Origin: JAKALX01 sp964508715
GTDB lineage: Bacteria; Chloroflexota; Dehalococcoidia; Tepidiformales; Tepidiformaceae
Reading direction: 5' to 3'
Length of the DNA: 64,000 bases
NCBI GenBank assembly: GCA_964508715.1
Contig: CAZDUX010000004.1
Coordinates: forward strand, 62,001 to 126,000
Position 1 is the stretch's first letter. The number at the start of each line of letters is the position of its first letter. Positions 43,398-50,807 of the stretch are shown here, piece after piece. The notes beneath the pieces are model-generated. The model saw nothing but the letters and a program-made list of their open reading frames with translations, was not told where the DNA came from and made no database searches. A program made the position numbers and the translations under genes.

Positions 43398-44231
43398 CTA
43401 CCGCGTCGGCTCAGGCGTGGGCGGCAGGTTGAACGAGGGTGTCGGGATCGGCGTTGGCGTCGTCGCTTCCCGCTTCCCCAGGATCCGGTCATCGATGATA
43501 ACCGCAATGTCGCGAGCCTTGTCGATGGTCATGAACGGTTGCCCGCCGACGGTCTGGACGCTGACCACGACATTACCGCGGCGGAAGAGGAAGCGATGGT
43601 ACACCTGCACCATATCGGAGGTGCCAACCGTCCCCTGGATGATCTGGTAGCCGCTGGACTGATTGGCGAGTTGCTTGGCCTCCTGCGCGACTGAGCCCGA
43701 GGTGCGGGTGAGGACGCCGGAGATATAGTCGTAGGCCGACTTCGCACCCGTCGTATCCTCGAAGAGGTAGGTCTCGATGAGGATTCCGTAACGGCCCTCC
43801 ACGATGCCTGCGGCGAGCCCATCCGGGTCGAACTGGACCTTGTAGCCATCGATGATCTTCCACTGGCGGGCGTAATCTGCACCTTCGTTCGCGCTCTTGA
43901 AAAGGTAGGAACTGGCAAACGTCGAGATGTTCTGGGCGAAGGTCTCGGGGACGTTCACGCTGTAGCGGCCAGGGAGTTCTCCGGTGAACGGTGCGAAGCG
44001 GCTCGCCGGGCCCTGCACAACGGTGTCCGGGCCGCCCGTCGTTCCACCTTCGCTCTTTGGAGCGGCTGACGGTGTCCTGTCATTGATCGTGCCGCTGACG
44101 TCGGTACCGCCATCCCGCAGCATCCAGAAGACGACGCCCGCAGCAACGGCAAGGACAGCGGCGACCGAGAGCATGATCGGGGTGGCCTTGCCGCTCTGCT
44201 TCGCGTACGGGGAACGTTTCGGTTCGGGCAT
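43398..44231 (-). CDS. Membrane-anchored protein of unknown function, paralogue of next gene
   Basis: This 277-aa protein has a basic cytoplasmic head, one membrane helix (IMLSVAAVLAVAAGVVFWML) and a Ser/Thr/Gly linker. An outer domain follows with ASRFAPFTGELPGRYSVNVP, GRYGILIETYLFEDTTGAKS, YHRFLFRRGNVVVSVQT and DKARDIAVIIDDRILG. The C-terminus is a Pro/Thr tail (TPTPIPTPSFNLPPTPEPTR). It shares the RFLFRRGN(V/L)V core and tail with the lipoprotein encoded 2 bp upstream. The family is not recognised. Confidence 0.75.
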   Translation of the reverse strand: MPEPKRSPYAKQSGKATPIMLSVAAVLAVAAGVVFWMLRDGGTDVSGTINDRTPSAAPKSEGGTTGGPDTVVQGPASRFAPFTGELPGRYSVNVPETFAQNISTFASSYLFKSANEGADYARQWKIIDGYKVQFDPDGLAAGIVEGRYGILIETYLFEDTTGAKSAYDYISGVLTRTSGSVAQEAKQLANQSSGYQIIQGTVGTSDMVQVYHRFLFRRGNVVVSVQTVGGQPFMTIDKARDIAVIIDDRILGKREATTPTPIPTPSFNLPPTPEPTR

Positions 44232-44233
44232 GG

Positions 44234-45073
44234 TTAGCGCGCCGCCGGAGAGGAGGCCGCAGGTGAAGCCGATTTCTTCGGCTCGGGGGTGGGTGTCTGG
44301 AAGTTGCTCGTGGGTGTGGGCTCTATCGCCTGCTTCGTACCGAGCGCCTTTGCGTCGACGATCGCGGCAAGGCCGCGAGCGGTACCGGCGGTCATGAAGG
44401 AATCGGCACCGTAGGTCTGGATGACGGTGACGAGGTTACCGCGGCGGAAGAGGAAGCGATGGAAGGCGGCATCGATGGTCGAGCCGGCGATTTTGCCGGA
44501 AACGAGCTTCCAGGCGCTGGACTTGTTCCCCAGCGGCTCGGCATTCACCGGTTGGGCGGCGCCGACACTCTTGAGGCGGCTTTCGAAGTAATCGTAGGCG
44601 GCCTTCGCACCATCTTCACTCTGGAAGAGGTGGGTCTCGATGTTGATGTAGTAGCTGCCCTGGAGAACCGCCTTTTCACCGCCCTCGGGGCGGAAGCCGG
44701 TCTCGTAGCCGCCGAGATATCCCCACTTCGAGAGGAGCTGTTTGCCCTCTTCCGCACTGGTAAACGTCTTGCTCGCACCGTAGTTATCGGCATTGAGGAC
44801 AAACGTATCGGGGACATTGGTGATGAAGCTCAGGCCGAGATCGTCGAGGCTGATGGCAAAGCGGCTCGCCGGCATCGTCAGCATCGGCGCCTTCGCCGCA
44901 TCGTTCGGCGAACTTGCGGTGCCGGATGTGGCCGATCCTCGGGGTGTGGCTCCAGTCCCGTTGCCGGCCTTCACCGCATTGTCGTTCCCGCCGCAGGCAC
45001 CCAGAAGGGGTACGACGAGGAGTGAGGCAGCGAGGGCAGGCGCGGCGAGCGCACGCGGGAGGCGGCGAACCAT
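44234..45073 (-). CDS. Lipoprotein of unknown function, paralogue of previous gene
   Basis: The 279-aa product has a lipoprotein signal (PALAASLLVVPLLGACGG) and an outer domain closely parallel to its neighbour: ASRFAISLDDLGLSFITNVP, GSYYINIETHLFQSEDGAKA, FHRFLFRRGNLVTVIQTYG and TARGLAAIVDAKALG. It ends in a Pro/Thr/Ser/Ala tail. One copy is lipid-anchored and the other is anchored by an N-terminal helix, so both would display the same domain on the outer face. The start is ATG 45073 behind GGAG. First gene of the operon ending in the subtilase. Confidence 0.76.
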   Translation of the reverse strand: MVRRLPRALAAPALAASLLVVPLLGACGGNDNAVKAGNGTGATPRGSATSGTASSPNDAAKAPMLTMPASRFAISLDDLGLSFITNVPDTFVLNADNYGASKTFTSAEEGKQLLSKWGYLGGYETGFRPEGGEKAVLQGSYYINIETHLFQSEDGAKAAYDYFESRLKSVGAAQPVNAEPLGNKSSAWKLVSGKIAGSTIDAAFHRFLFRRGNLVTVIQTYGADSFMTAGTARGLAAIVDAKALGTKQAIEPTPTSNFQTPTPEPKKSASPAASSPAAR

Positions 45074-45302
45074 GGGGGCTCCGGTACCGTGATGGTCACC
45101 CGAATATACGGGCGCACCCCGTTTGGGTGAAGGAAAGGGCGCAAGATGAGGGAAAGGCACGCGCTGTCGCAGGCACCCTCCCTAATACGGGAACGTCATC
45201 AGGCACTTCGAGAGAAGCGCACCGGCGGCCGTGTTGCATGACCATTGCGAATTGCATGCACGGCAGATCACGAACAGATCCGCACGTGTTGCACAGTCGC
45301 CC

Positions 45303-45325
45303 TTCACGTGAACGTAAGGGATAAT
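45303..45325 (+). promoter_or_regulatory. Candidate operator and -10 of the MFS gene
   Basis: A 10-bp palindrome TTCACGTGAA (45303-45312) lies 7 bp before GATAAT (45320-45325), which in turn ends 7 nt before ATG 45333. No good -35 is seen. A regulator binding the palindrome would sit in the spacer region. Confidence 0.45.
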
Positions 45326-45332
45326 GGACTCC

Positions 45333-46598
45333 ATGCCCGCAGTCCGAACCGTGATGGAGCGGCAGTTCGCATCGCTCACTGTCTACAACTACCGGATCTA
45401 CTTCACCGGCCAGATGATCTCGCTGGTTGGGACGTGGATGCAGACCACGGCACAGGCTTGGCTGGTGCTGCAAATCACGGACTCCCCGTTCGCGCTGGGG
45501 ACGGTGACAACGCTTCAATTCCTGCCCATCACGCTCTTTACGCTCTTTGGCGGGGTGATTGCTGACCGCGTGCCGAAGCGGCGAATGCTGATCACAACGC
45601 AAAGCGCCGCCCTGGTACAGGCAGCGATTCTCGGCGCACTCGTCTCCACGGGGACGGTGCAGCTCTGGCATATCTACGGACTTGCGCTCATGCTCGGAAC
45701 GGTCAACGCCTTCGACGGACCGGTTCGGCAGGCATTCGTGGTCGAGTTGGTGGGGCGCGAACAACTCGTGAACGCGGTCGCGCTCAACTCCAGCATCTTT
45801 AACGCCGCGCGGGTCATTGGGCCGGCGGTTGCCGGCGTGGCCATCGGGGTCGTCGGCCTCGCAACCGCGTTCTGGGTGAATGCGGGGAGCTTCGTCGCAG
45901 TCCTCTTCGCCTACTACATGATGCGGCCAGCGGAGTTCTTTTCGGTACCCCGGAAGAAGGCGAACGGAAACGTGCTCGGGCAGGTCGCCGAGGGGATCAA
46001 GTACTCATGGCGGACGCCGGCCGTGCTCTACCCATTCATCCTCCTCACTTTCATCGGGACGTTCGGGTACAACTTCACGGTGGTGATTCCCCTCGTGGCC
46101 AGGTTCGTGCTCAAGGTCGGACCAGGGGAGTTCGGACTGCTGACATCGTGCATGGGCGCCGGTTCACTCGTTGCTGCCCTGGGAATGGCGGCCGCCGGCA
46201 AGGCATCCGAGCGAATCCTGCTCCTGGCGAGTGCGGCGTTCATCGCCACATTCGCGGCGATCGCAGCATCGCCGTTCTTCGCACTGACGGCCGCGCTCCT
46301 AGTGGTGCTGGGGGTCGCGAGCGTGACGTTCAGCACGACGATCAATACCACCCTTCAGCTCGTCGTCCCCGATGAACTGAGGGGGCGCGTGATGAGCATC
46401 TTCTTCCTCCTGTTCGCGGGTTCGACACCCGTCGGCGGATGGTTCACAGGCACGCTCGCCGAATCGCTCGGCGTTCCCGAGACGCTCGCCATCGAAGCCA
46501 TTCTCTGTGGTGTTGGCTTCGTAATCGCGATGACCTACCGCTGGGCACACGGAAAGGCGATGCGAGAGGCCGCGCTGGCGGCAGCACCAGCCGATTAG
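45333..46598 (+). CDS. MFS transporter, EntS/MFS_3-like exporter
   Basis: The product is about 421 aa with twelve predicted helices. The N-terminal half has FASLTVYNYRIYFTGQMISL, ISLVGTWMQTTAQAWLVL and the A-like loop VIADRVPKRRML. The C-terminal half has VVPDELRGRVMSIFFLLFAG. These signatures match the drug/siderophore exporter branch (MFS_3) rather than sugar importers. The substrate is unknown. ATG 45333 fits the upstream -10 GATAAT as a leaderless start; ATG 45324, in the same frame, lies inside that hexamer. Its stop overlaps the HEPN gene tail to tail. Confidence 0.88.
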   Translation: MPAVRTVMERQFASLTVYNYRIYFTGQMISLVGTWMQTTAQAWLVLQITDSPFALGTVTTLQFLPITLFTLFGGVIADRVPKRRMLITTQSAALVQAAILGALVSTGTVQLWHIYGLALMLGTVNAFDGPVRQAFVVELVGREQLVNAVALNSSIFNAARVIGPAVAGVAIGVVGLATAFWVNAGSFVAVLFAYYMMRPAEFFSVPRKKANGNVLGQVAEGIKYSWRTPAVLYPFILLTFIGTFGYNFTVVIPLVARFVLKVGPGEFGLLTSCMGAGSLVAALGMAAAGKASERILLLASAAFIATFAAIAASPFFALTAALLVVLGVASVTFSTTINTTLQLVVPDELRGRVMSIFFLLFAGSTPVGGWFTGTLAESLGVPETLAIEAILCGVGFVIAMTYRWAHGKAMREAALAAAPAD

Positions 46599-46990
46599 GG
46601 GTTGGGCTCGGCAGCCAGGTAGGTTTCGGCGGCAGCAAGGAAGAGCCGGCAACGGCCGAGAAGGGCAGCAACGTATGTCTCAGGGGCAGGAGGCGCCATT
46701 GCATAGTCAACCTCATGGCGCGCCAGGAGAAGTTCGTGGAGAAGCCCTGCGAAATCTGGATCGAGGATGCCCGTCCTCGCAAAGGCGAGCGCGTACTGGC
46801 TGATAACAGCACGATGGCGGCGAAATGCCAGACCACGGTCCGCAAGCGGGGCGCTCGCTGTGTAGAACGCAACATAGTAGAGTCGCGAGGCTGCGATTCG
46901 GTTGAACCCTGCTGCAACCAGGACCTCAACGGCGGAGAGCGACTCGTCAGCAGCCTCGAGATAGGCACGCACCCGCTCGTCTGAGGTCAT
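46595..46990 (-). CDS. HEPN-domain protein of a HEPN-MNT pair
   Basis: The 131-aa all-helical protein shows HEPN signatures: RVRAYLEAADESLSAVEVLV, AASRLYYVAFYTASAPLADR, RRHRAVISQYALAF and LARHEVDYAM. It belongs to the pfam05168-like group found next to minimal nucleotidyltransferases. Some HEPN proteins are RNases (RX4-6H), others are inactive; the motif here is not clear. Start ATG 46990 overlaps the MNT gene by ATGA (46987-46990). Confidence 0.8.
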   Translation of the reverse strand: MTSDERVRAYLEAADESLSAVEVLVAAGFNRIAASRLYYVAFYTASAPLADRGLAFRRHRAVISQYALAFARTGILDPDFAGLLHELLLARHEVDYAMAPPAPETYVAALLGRCRLFLAAAETYLAAEPNP

Positions 46991-47343
46991 GCGACTCGCA
47001 TACTGCCCCGAAGACCCTCGGCTATCGGCCACTCTCCCCGCTCGATACGGCTTTCACTGACGGGGAAGAAGAGCACTACGACCGTGTGCTCATGGTCGAT
47101 ATCACTTGCGATCTCGCTCAAGGGCCGGGTCTCCTGCCAGACATCGACTGGATCCCTCAAGGCAACGACAAAGTCGATATCCGCCGCCTCGTCATCATCG
47201 GCGTAGAGCGGTTCCTGGCACTGATATACGCCAAGCAACCGCTCTCCATAACGCGTTTGTAAGCGATGTATAACATCTCCAATGACAGCTTGATGACGCG
47301 CACTCGAAGGGTTCTGCACGAGGGCGATCTTACCACGCGTCAC
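46987..47343 (-). CDS. Minimal nucleotidyltransferase-like (MNT) protein, degenerate GS motif
   Basis: This 118-aa protein is the partner of the HEPN gene. The pol-beta-type core reads GERLLGVYQCQEPLYADDDE, then AADIDFVVALRD. The metal-binding DxD is kept (ADID), but the usual FGSxARG loop is replaced by LGVYQCQEP. This casts doubt on nucleotide transfer. In active pairs MNT AMPylates HEPN to block its toxicity. Here it may act by binding only, or the system may have another role. Confidence 0.72.
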   Translation of the reverse strand: MTRGKIALVQNPSSARHQAVIGDVIHRLQTRYGERLLGVYQCQEPLYADDDEAADIDFVVALRDPVDVWQETRPLSEIASDIDHEHTVVVLFFPVSESRIERGEWPIAEGLRGSMRVA

Positions 47344-47455
47344 ATCCGGCCCGGCGATCTCCCATCACGATGCGGCCGGCCCGGATGGCTATCGCGTGTA
47401 AAGGTGGAAGGCAGGGCTATGAGCACGAATCCCTGACTACCACGCAGGAAACGAT

Positions 47456-47494
47456 GAAGAGGGTGTCGCGGAATCGACCGGCGACACCCTCTTC
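47456..47494 (-). terminator. Terminator hairpin of the TerB-like gene
   Basis: Perfect 14-bp arms (47456-47469 and 47481-47494) around an 11-nt loop, 21 bp beyond the stop at 47515 on the minus strand. Confidence 0.7.
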
Positions 47495-47514
47495 GCCTGT
47501 CGGGAGCCTCGATT

Positions 47515-48081
47515 TCAGGGTTCGTATGCCGCCTTGATGCGTTTGAGCGCAACATGTTCCTCGGCGGATGTGGGCGAGCCGATACCAAGGAAGCCCCCCG
47601 ATGCACGGGCAACGGCCGTGGCACGCACGAGCATCTCTGCAGCCAGGGCGGCGCGCTCATCAGGCGTGTGCCCGCCCATCTCCGCATGGGTGAACTCCCA
47701 CCAGAGGCGGAAGATACCCCCGGCAGGGCGCTCCTCGAGCCAGCCGTGGACCATCGCCATCGATGGGCCGGCCGCATCCAGGCCGGTAACGGAATCGTCG
47801 GAGAGGATCACACGCCGCTCATCGCTGTCGACCTTGCCGTCGGTCCATGCAACTTCGAGCAAGGGACCGACGGCAAGTGCGGGCAGTGTCTCCGGGGTGA
47901 ATCCAAACTGGATGAGTTCATCGAGCAGGACGGGGTCGGTGACGCCCGTGGCGCCCTGCAGGCGTGCCGATTCTTCCGCCTCGCGCCGTTCCTGCCGCAT
48001 ATGGTCGATGAGCGCGGCGTTCAGCTTACGAAAGTGCTCTTCCTCGAGCGCACGCTTTCGATCCTCCAGCGCATCCGTCAT
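47515..48081 (-). CDS. TerB-like protein of unknown function
   Basis: The 188-aa soluble protein has a charged helical head (ALEDRKRALEEEHFRKLNAA) followed by a helical bundle with VGPLLEVAWTDGKVDSDERR. This acidic metal-binding-like motif is seen in TerB and related tellurite-resistance or stress proteins. The C-terminus is GFLGIGSPTSAEEHVALKRI. Function is not established. ATG 48081 follows GGGAGG. It stands alone between terminators. Confidence 0.65.
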   Translation of the reverse strand: MTDALEDRKRALEEEHFRKLNAALIDHMRQERREAEESARLQGATGVTDPVLLDELIQFGFTPETLPALAVGPLLEVAWTDGKVDSDERRVILSDDSVTGLDAAGPSMAMVHGWLEERPAGGIFRLWWEFTHAEMGGHTPDERAALAAEMLVRATAVARASGGFLGIGSPTSAEEHVALKRIKAAYEP

Positions 48082-48411
48082 GGCACTGCCTCCCTGGGAT
48101 TGGGTTCGCCAGCAAGCGAGTCGCGTGCGAACCATGGCCATGGTGCACCCCAATCGCGCGTTCTCCACCGTCCGTTCGAACCATTGCACGGGGCATGTCG
48201 GCCTGAAGTGGGAGAACTGCCCGCTGGCAGGAACAATCCCCGCGCGAGCGGCGTCTGGAATCGTGCGGAGCGGGCCCCCGTGCAGCCTCCGGCTGCCATC
48301 AACCCCGCGATGGTGGCCGGAGAGCCGCCCTTTGCTGTAACGGAGGTGGTCCCCGTCCATGACTGAATGGCACAACGGGCGCCTCGCATGGCCGGGCAGT
48401 AGGCTGAGCGA

Positions 48412-48852
48412 ATGGGATTTCGCGAATTCAAACAGGATGAGATCGAACAGGCGCTGGACGCGGAACGGGTGGTCCGGCTGGGGTTCACCAGTGCGGGAGA
48501 GGCATACGTGGTCCCGCTCTTCTACGTGTGGCTCGACGGAGCACTCTGCGGGATGACAACTCCGGGGCGCAAGACGTCACTCGCCGGGGCCAATCCACAC
48601 GTCGCGTTCCAGGTCGATAGCGTCGAGTCAACCGGGCCGTGGGAGTGGCGCTCGGTCAGTGGCGAAGGTGAGTGGGAGGTGGTCACCGATCCCGGGGAGA
48701 TCAGCCAGATTGTAGGCCGCGTTCAACGCAAGCTCCGTGATGCACCGGCCTGGGCGCCCTCCCAGTTGCAGGCACGGTTCGTTGAGCAGGGGATGGTGAC
48801 CTGGCGAATCCGCCCAACACGAGTCAGTGGCCGCAGCCACGGGCCAGGCTAA
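48412..48852 (+). CDS. Pyridoxamine 5'-phosphate oxidase-like (split-barrel flavin-binding) protein
   Basis: This 146-aa split-barrel protein reads VVRLGFTSAGEAYVVPLFYV, ALCGMTTPGRKTSLAGANPH, VAFQVDSVES and PWEWRSVSGEGEWEVV. These signatures match the NimA/PNPOx-like group that binds FMN, F420 or haem. It may reduce small nitro- or F420-linked compounds. TAGGCT at 48400-48405 suggests a leaderless mRNA. The real PdxH phosphate-binding residues are not seen, so it is unlikely to be PdxH. Confidence 0.8.
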   Translation: MGFREFKQDEIEQALDAERVVRLGFTSAGEAYVVPLFYVWLDGALCGMTTPGRKTSLAGANPHVAFQVDSVESTGPWEWRSVSGEGEWEVVTDPGEISQIVGRVQRKLRDAPAWAPSQLQARFVEQGMVTWRIRPTRVSGRSHGPG

Positions 48853-48921
48853 CGGGCCCACCCTGAATCCGCGGCTACCGCAATCCACAGCCATGCTCCC
48901 GCGGCAGGAGTGTCTCCTTCA

Positions 48922-50022
48922 TCAGGCTGGCAGTGAATCGAGAATCTCCGCGACGGGATGGTCCATGATGGCGCTGGCGTACCCGCGATACATGCGATCG
49001 AAGAGCAGTTGCCCGCGCTCGTTCCAATCATCCATGTTGAAGTCAGGTGCGCCTGTCACCAGGTAGAAGAGGAGTTGGGCAACACCGAGCCGGTAGTCGG
49101 TCCAGCAGTCTTCGAGTGTGTAGCTTTCGACACCATGTTCCCGGAGGGTCTCCCAGTACCGCTCGATAAAGCGCGCTTCGTTCGCACGCCGGTCTTCGCG
49201 GGACATGTTCCCGGCCAGGAAGTAGGCGATGTCCACGGGCCCGACACTCTGCTGGCAGATCTGCCAGTCGATGAGTGTGAAGGGCGGGCCACCCTCAGCG
49301 CTGGCAAAGAACATGTTATCGAGGCGGAAATCCTGGTGGACGAGCGTCCGCTGGCGGCCCATGAGGTTCGAGACAAAGCCCCGGTAGCTATCGGCCAGTT
49401 GAAGCGCGAGCCGCGTCACCTCCGGTTCGACCATCGGTGCGAACTTCTCTTCGAATGCAGGAAGGGCCACACGATAACCAAATTCGAGCATATCGAAGTA
49501 CGGGTGGCCCGGGCCGGGCAGCCAATCATGCCCATCGATCTCCGGTGATTGCCACCACCGCGCGTGGAATTTGGCGATCTCCGTAATAGCCAGTTCGGCT
49601 TCGTCGAGCGTGCACGAAGCGATCTGGTCGCCCGGACGGGCAGGCGCCATGTCCTCGAGCAGCATGACGAAGTCGTGGGAGGGGTCGCCCGCGGCGTAGT
49701 AACAGGCCGGGATGCGGACGCCGGGGTTCTTGCCCGCGAAGTGCCGGTAGAAGCCGAGTTCGTGCGCAAAGAACCCGAGACTAACGGCGAGTTGGCGCAT
49801 CCCTTCGTGAAGCGTGGGAAGCTTCGCGATCATCGTCGGCGGGCCACCAGGCCCATCGTACGAGAGGTCGAGCCGCGCGAGCTGGCTCAGGAAGCCCACA
49901 CCCTCACCGATGGTCGTCGCATGCACCGCCGTGATCGCGGCGCCCCCACGAATATCAGCAGGGAGGACCTCGGTCAGCCAGTCAGGGGTAATGTCGCGAA
50001 TCTGCTTCGGTACCGAACTCAC
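48922..50022 (-). CDS. Phosphotransferase (APH/EcKinase-like) family protein
   Basis: The 366-aa kinase-like enzyme has an N-lobe with VGFLSQLARLDLSYDG and MIAKLP (ATP-binding Lys). The catalytic loop is TLVHQDFRLDNMFF (HxDxxxxN) and the metal-binding segment is FTLIDWQICQQSVGPVDIAYFLAG (DxD-like IDW). Such proteins phosphorylate small hydroxyl compounds, and many in environmental genomes sit among CoA and steroid/terpenoid genes. The substrate is unknown. Confidence 0.85.
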   Translation of the reverse strand: MSSVPKQIRDITPDWLTEVLPADIRGGAAITAVHATTIGEGVGFLSQLARLDLSYDGPGGPPTMIAKLPTLHEGMRQLAVSLGFFAHELGFYRHFAGKNPGVRIPACYYAAGDPSHDFVMLLEDMAPARPGDQIASCTLDEAELAITEIAKFHARWWQSPEIDGHDWLPGPGHPYFDMLEFGYRVALPAFEEKFAPMVEPEVTRLALQLADSYRGFVSNLMGRQRTLVHQDFRLDNMFFASAEGGPPFTLIDWQICQQSVGPVDIAYFLAGNMSREDRRANEARFIERYWETLREHGVESYTLEDCWTDYRLGVAQLLFYLVTGAPDFNMDDWNERGQLLFDRMYRGYASAIMDHPVAEILDSLPA

Positions 50023-50075
50023 GTATCCCTCCGGAATGTGGCAGATACTACATCACTCGCGAGGTCAATAGATCG

Positions 50076-50483
50076 TCAGCTCCGCTTCCGGCTTCGAGAA
50101 GCGGAAAGCGCGGGCGTCGCCGGGGGGATGATGCCCTCGCGCTTCTCCTCTTCGTAGAGCCGTTCGATGACGAACTGCTTGAGGAGCGTCTGGTAGCCAA
50201 TGTGCTTCTTGCGCGCGAGCGCCTTGATGCGCGCCAGGGTGTTGCGATCAAAGCGGATGGAGAGGGGATTAGGGTGTTCACGGACGGGCGGGAGCCAGTC
50301 GAGTTCGATCGGCGGATGTTCGGCCAGATAGCGATCACCAAGGCTGTGGGTCGACCAGAACTCGGCCTCCTCGTCCTCGTTCGCAAACTCCGGGATCTCA
50401 TCCTCACTTTGGATCTCGATGAGGCGCGCGACCTGGTCATCTTCAACGGGTACGGTAGCTACGGCGTTCGGAAGCATCGGCAT
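50076..50483 (-). CDS. brnA: BrnA/CopG-type antitoxin
   Basis: This 135-aa protein has a toxin-binding N-terminal half (EIQSEDEIPEFANEDEEAEF) and a ribbon-helix-helix-like C-terminal half (PLSIRFDRNTLARIKALARK, KHIGYQTLLKQFVIERL). That is the order of BrnA/CopG antitoxins. It overlaps brnT by 41 bp (50443-50483). It should repress its own promoter; see the palindrome at 50733-50746. Confidence 0.82.
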   Translation of the reverse strand: MPMLPNAVATVPVEDDQVARLIEIQSEDEIPEFANEDEEAEFWSTHSLGDRYLAEHPPIELDWLPPVREHPNPLSIRFDRNTLARIKALARKKHIGYQTLLKQFVIERLYEEEKREGIIPPATPALSASRSRKRS

Positions 50484-50715
50484 CTCTTGCAGTGATCACG
50501 CGTATTCCGCGGTTTCGGCGGACGAAGATCACGCTGATCATCCGCCCTGATTCGATCTTCCCGATCAGGCCGTAGCGCCGCTCACCGTCGCGCGGCTGCC
50601 GCACTGATAGCTGCCGCCGACCGGGATCGGCCATTGCCTGCTCGACTTCAGCCGGAACCAGCCCGTGCCGGCCGACATGTTCGATATTGTGCTCATCCCA
50701 TTCGAATTCGACCAA
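50443..50715 (-). CDS. brnT: BrnT-family ribonuclease toxin
   Basis: The 90-aa RelE-fold toxin reads FEWDEHNIEHVGRHGLVPAE, then MADPGRRQL, then ERRYGLIGKIESGRMISVIF and IRVITARDADASERRSY. These are the BrnT landmarks, including the WD..N..KH-like head and the RVI(S/T)AR...ER..Y tail. It cleaves RNA and inhibits translation. TTG start at 50715. Located upstream of, and overlapping, the antitoxin. Confidence 0.85.
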   Translation of the reverse strand: MVEFEWDEHNIEHVGRHGLVPAEVEQAMADPGRRQLSVRQPRDGERRYGLIGKIESGRMISVIFVRRNRGIRVITARDADASERRSYRTR

Positions 50716-50732
50716 CCGGCCGCTCTCCCGTA

Positions 50733-50757
50733 GCTACCATGGTAGCAGCGATGTCAA
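50733..50757 (-). promoter_or_regulatory. brnTA promoter with 14-bp palindromic operator
   Basis: A perfect palindrome GCTACCATGGTAGC (50733-50746) lies 18 bp upstream of brnT. Upstream of it on the minus strand is a consensus -35 TTGACA (50757-50752). The palindrome fills the -35/-10 spacer and ends in TAGCTA as a possible -10 (15-bp spacer), an ideal place for BrnA repression. Confidence 0.68.
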
Positions 50758-50807
50758 GCAATAGCCTCCGACCCGGTTCCTGGTTAGGACCGGGCCGCCC
50801 AACAGAG

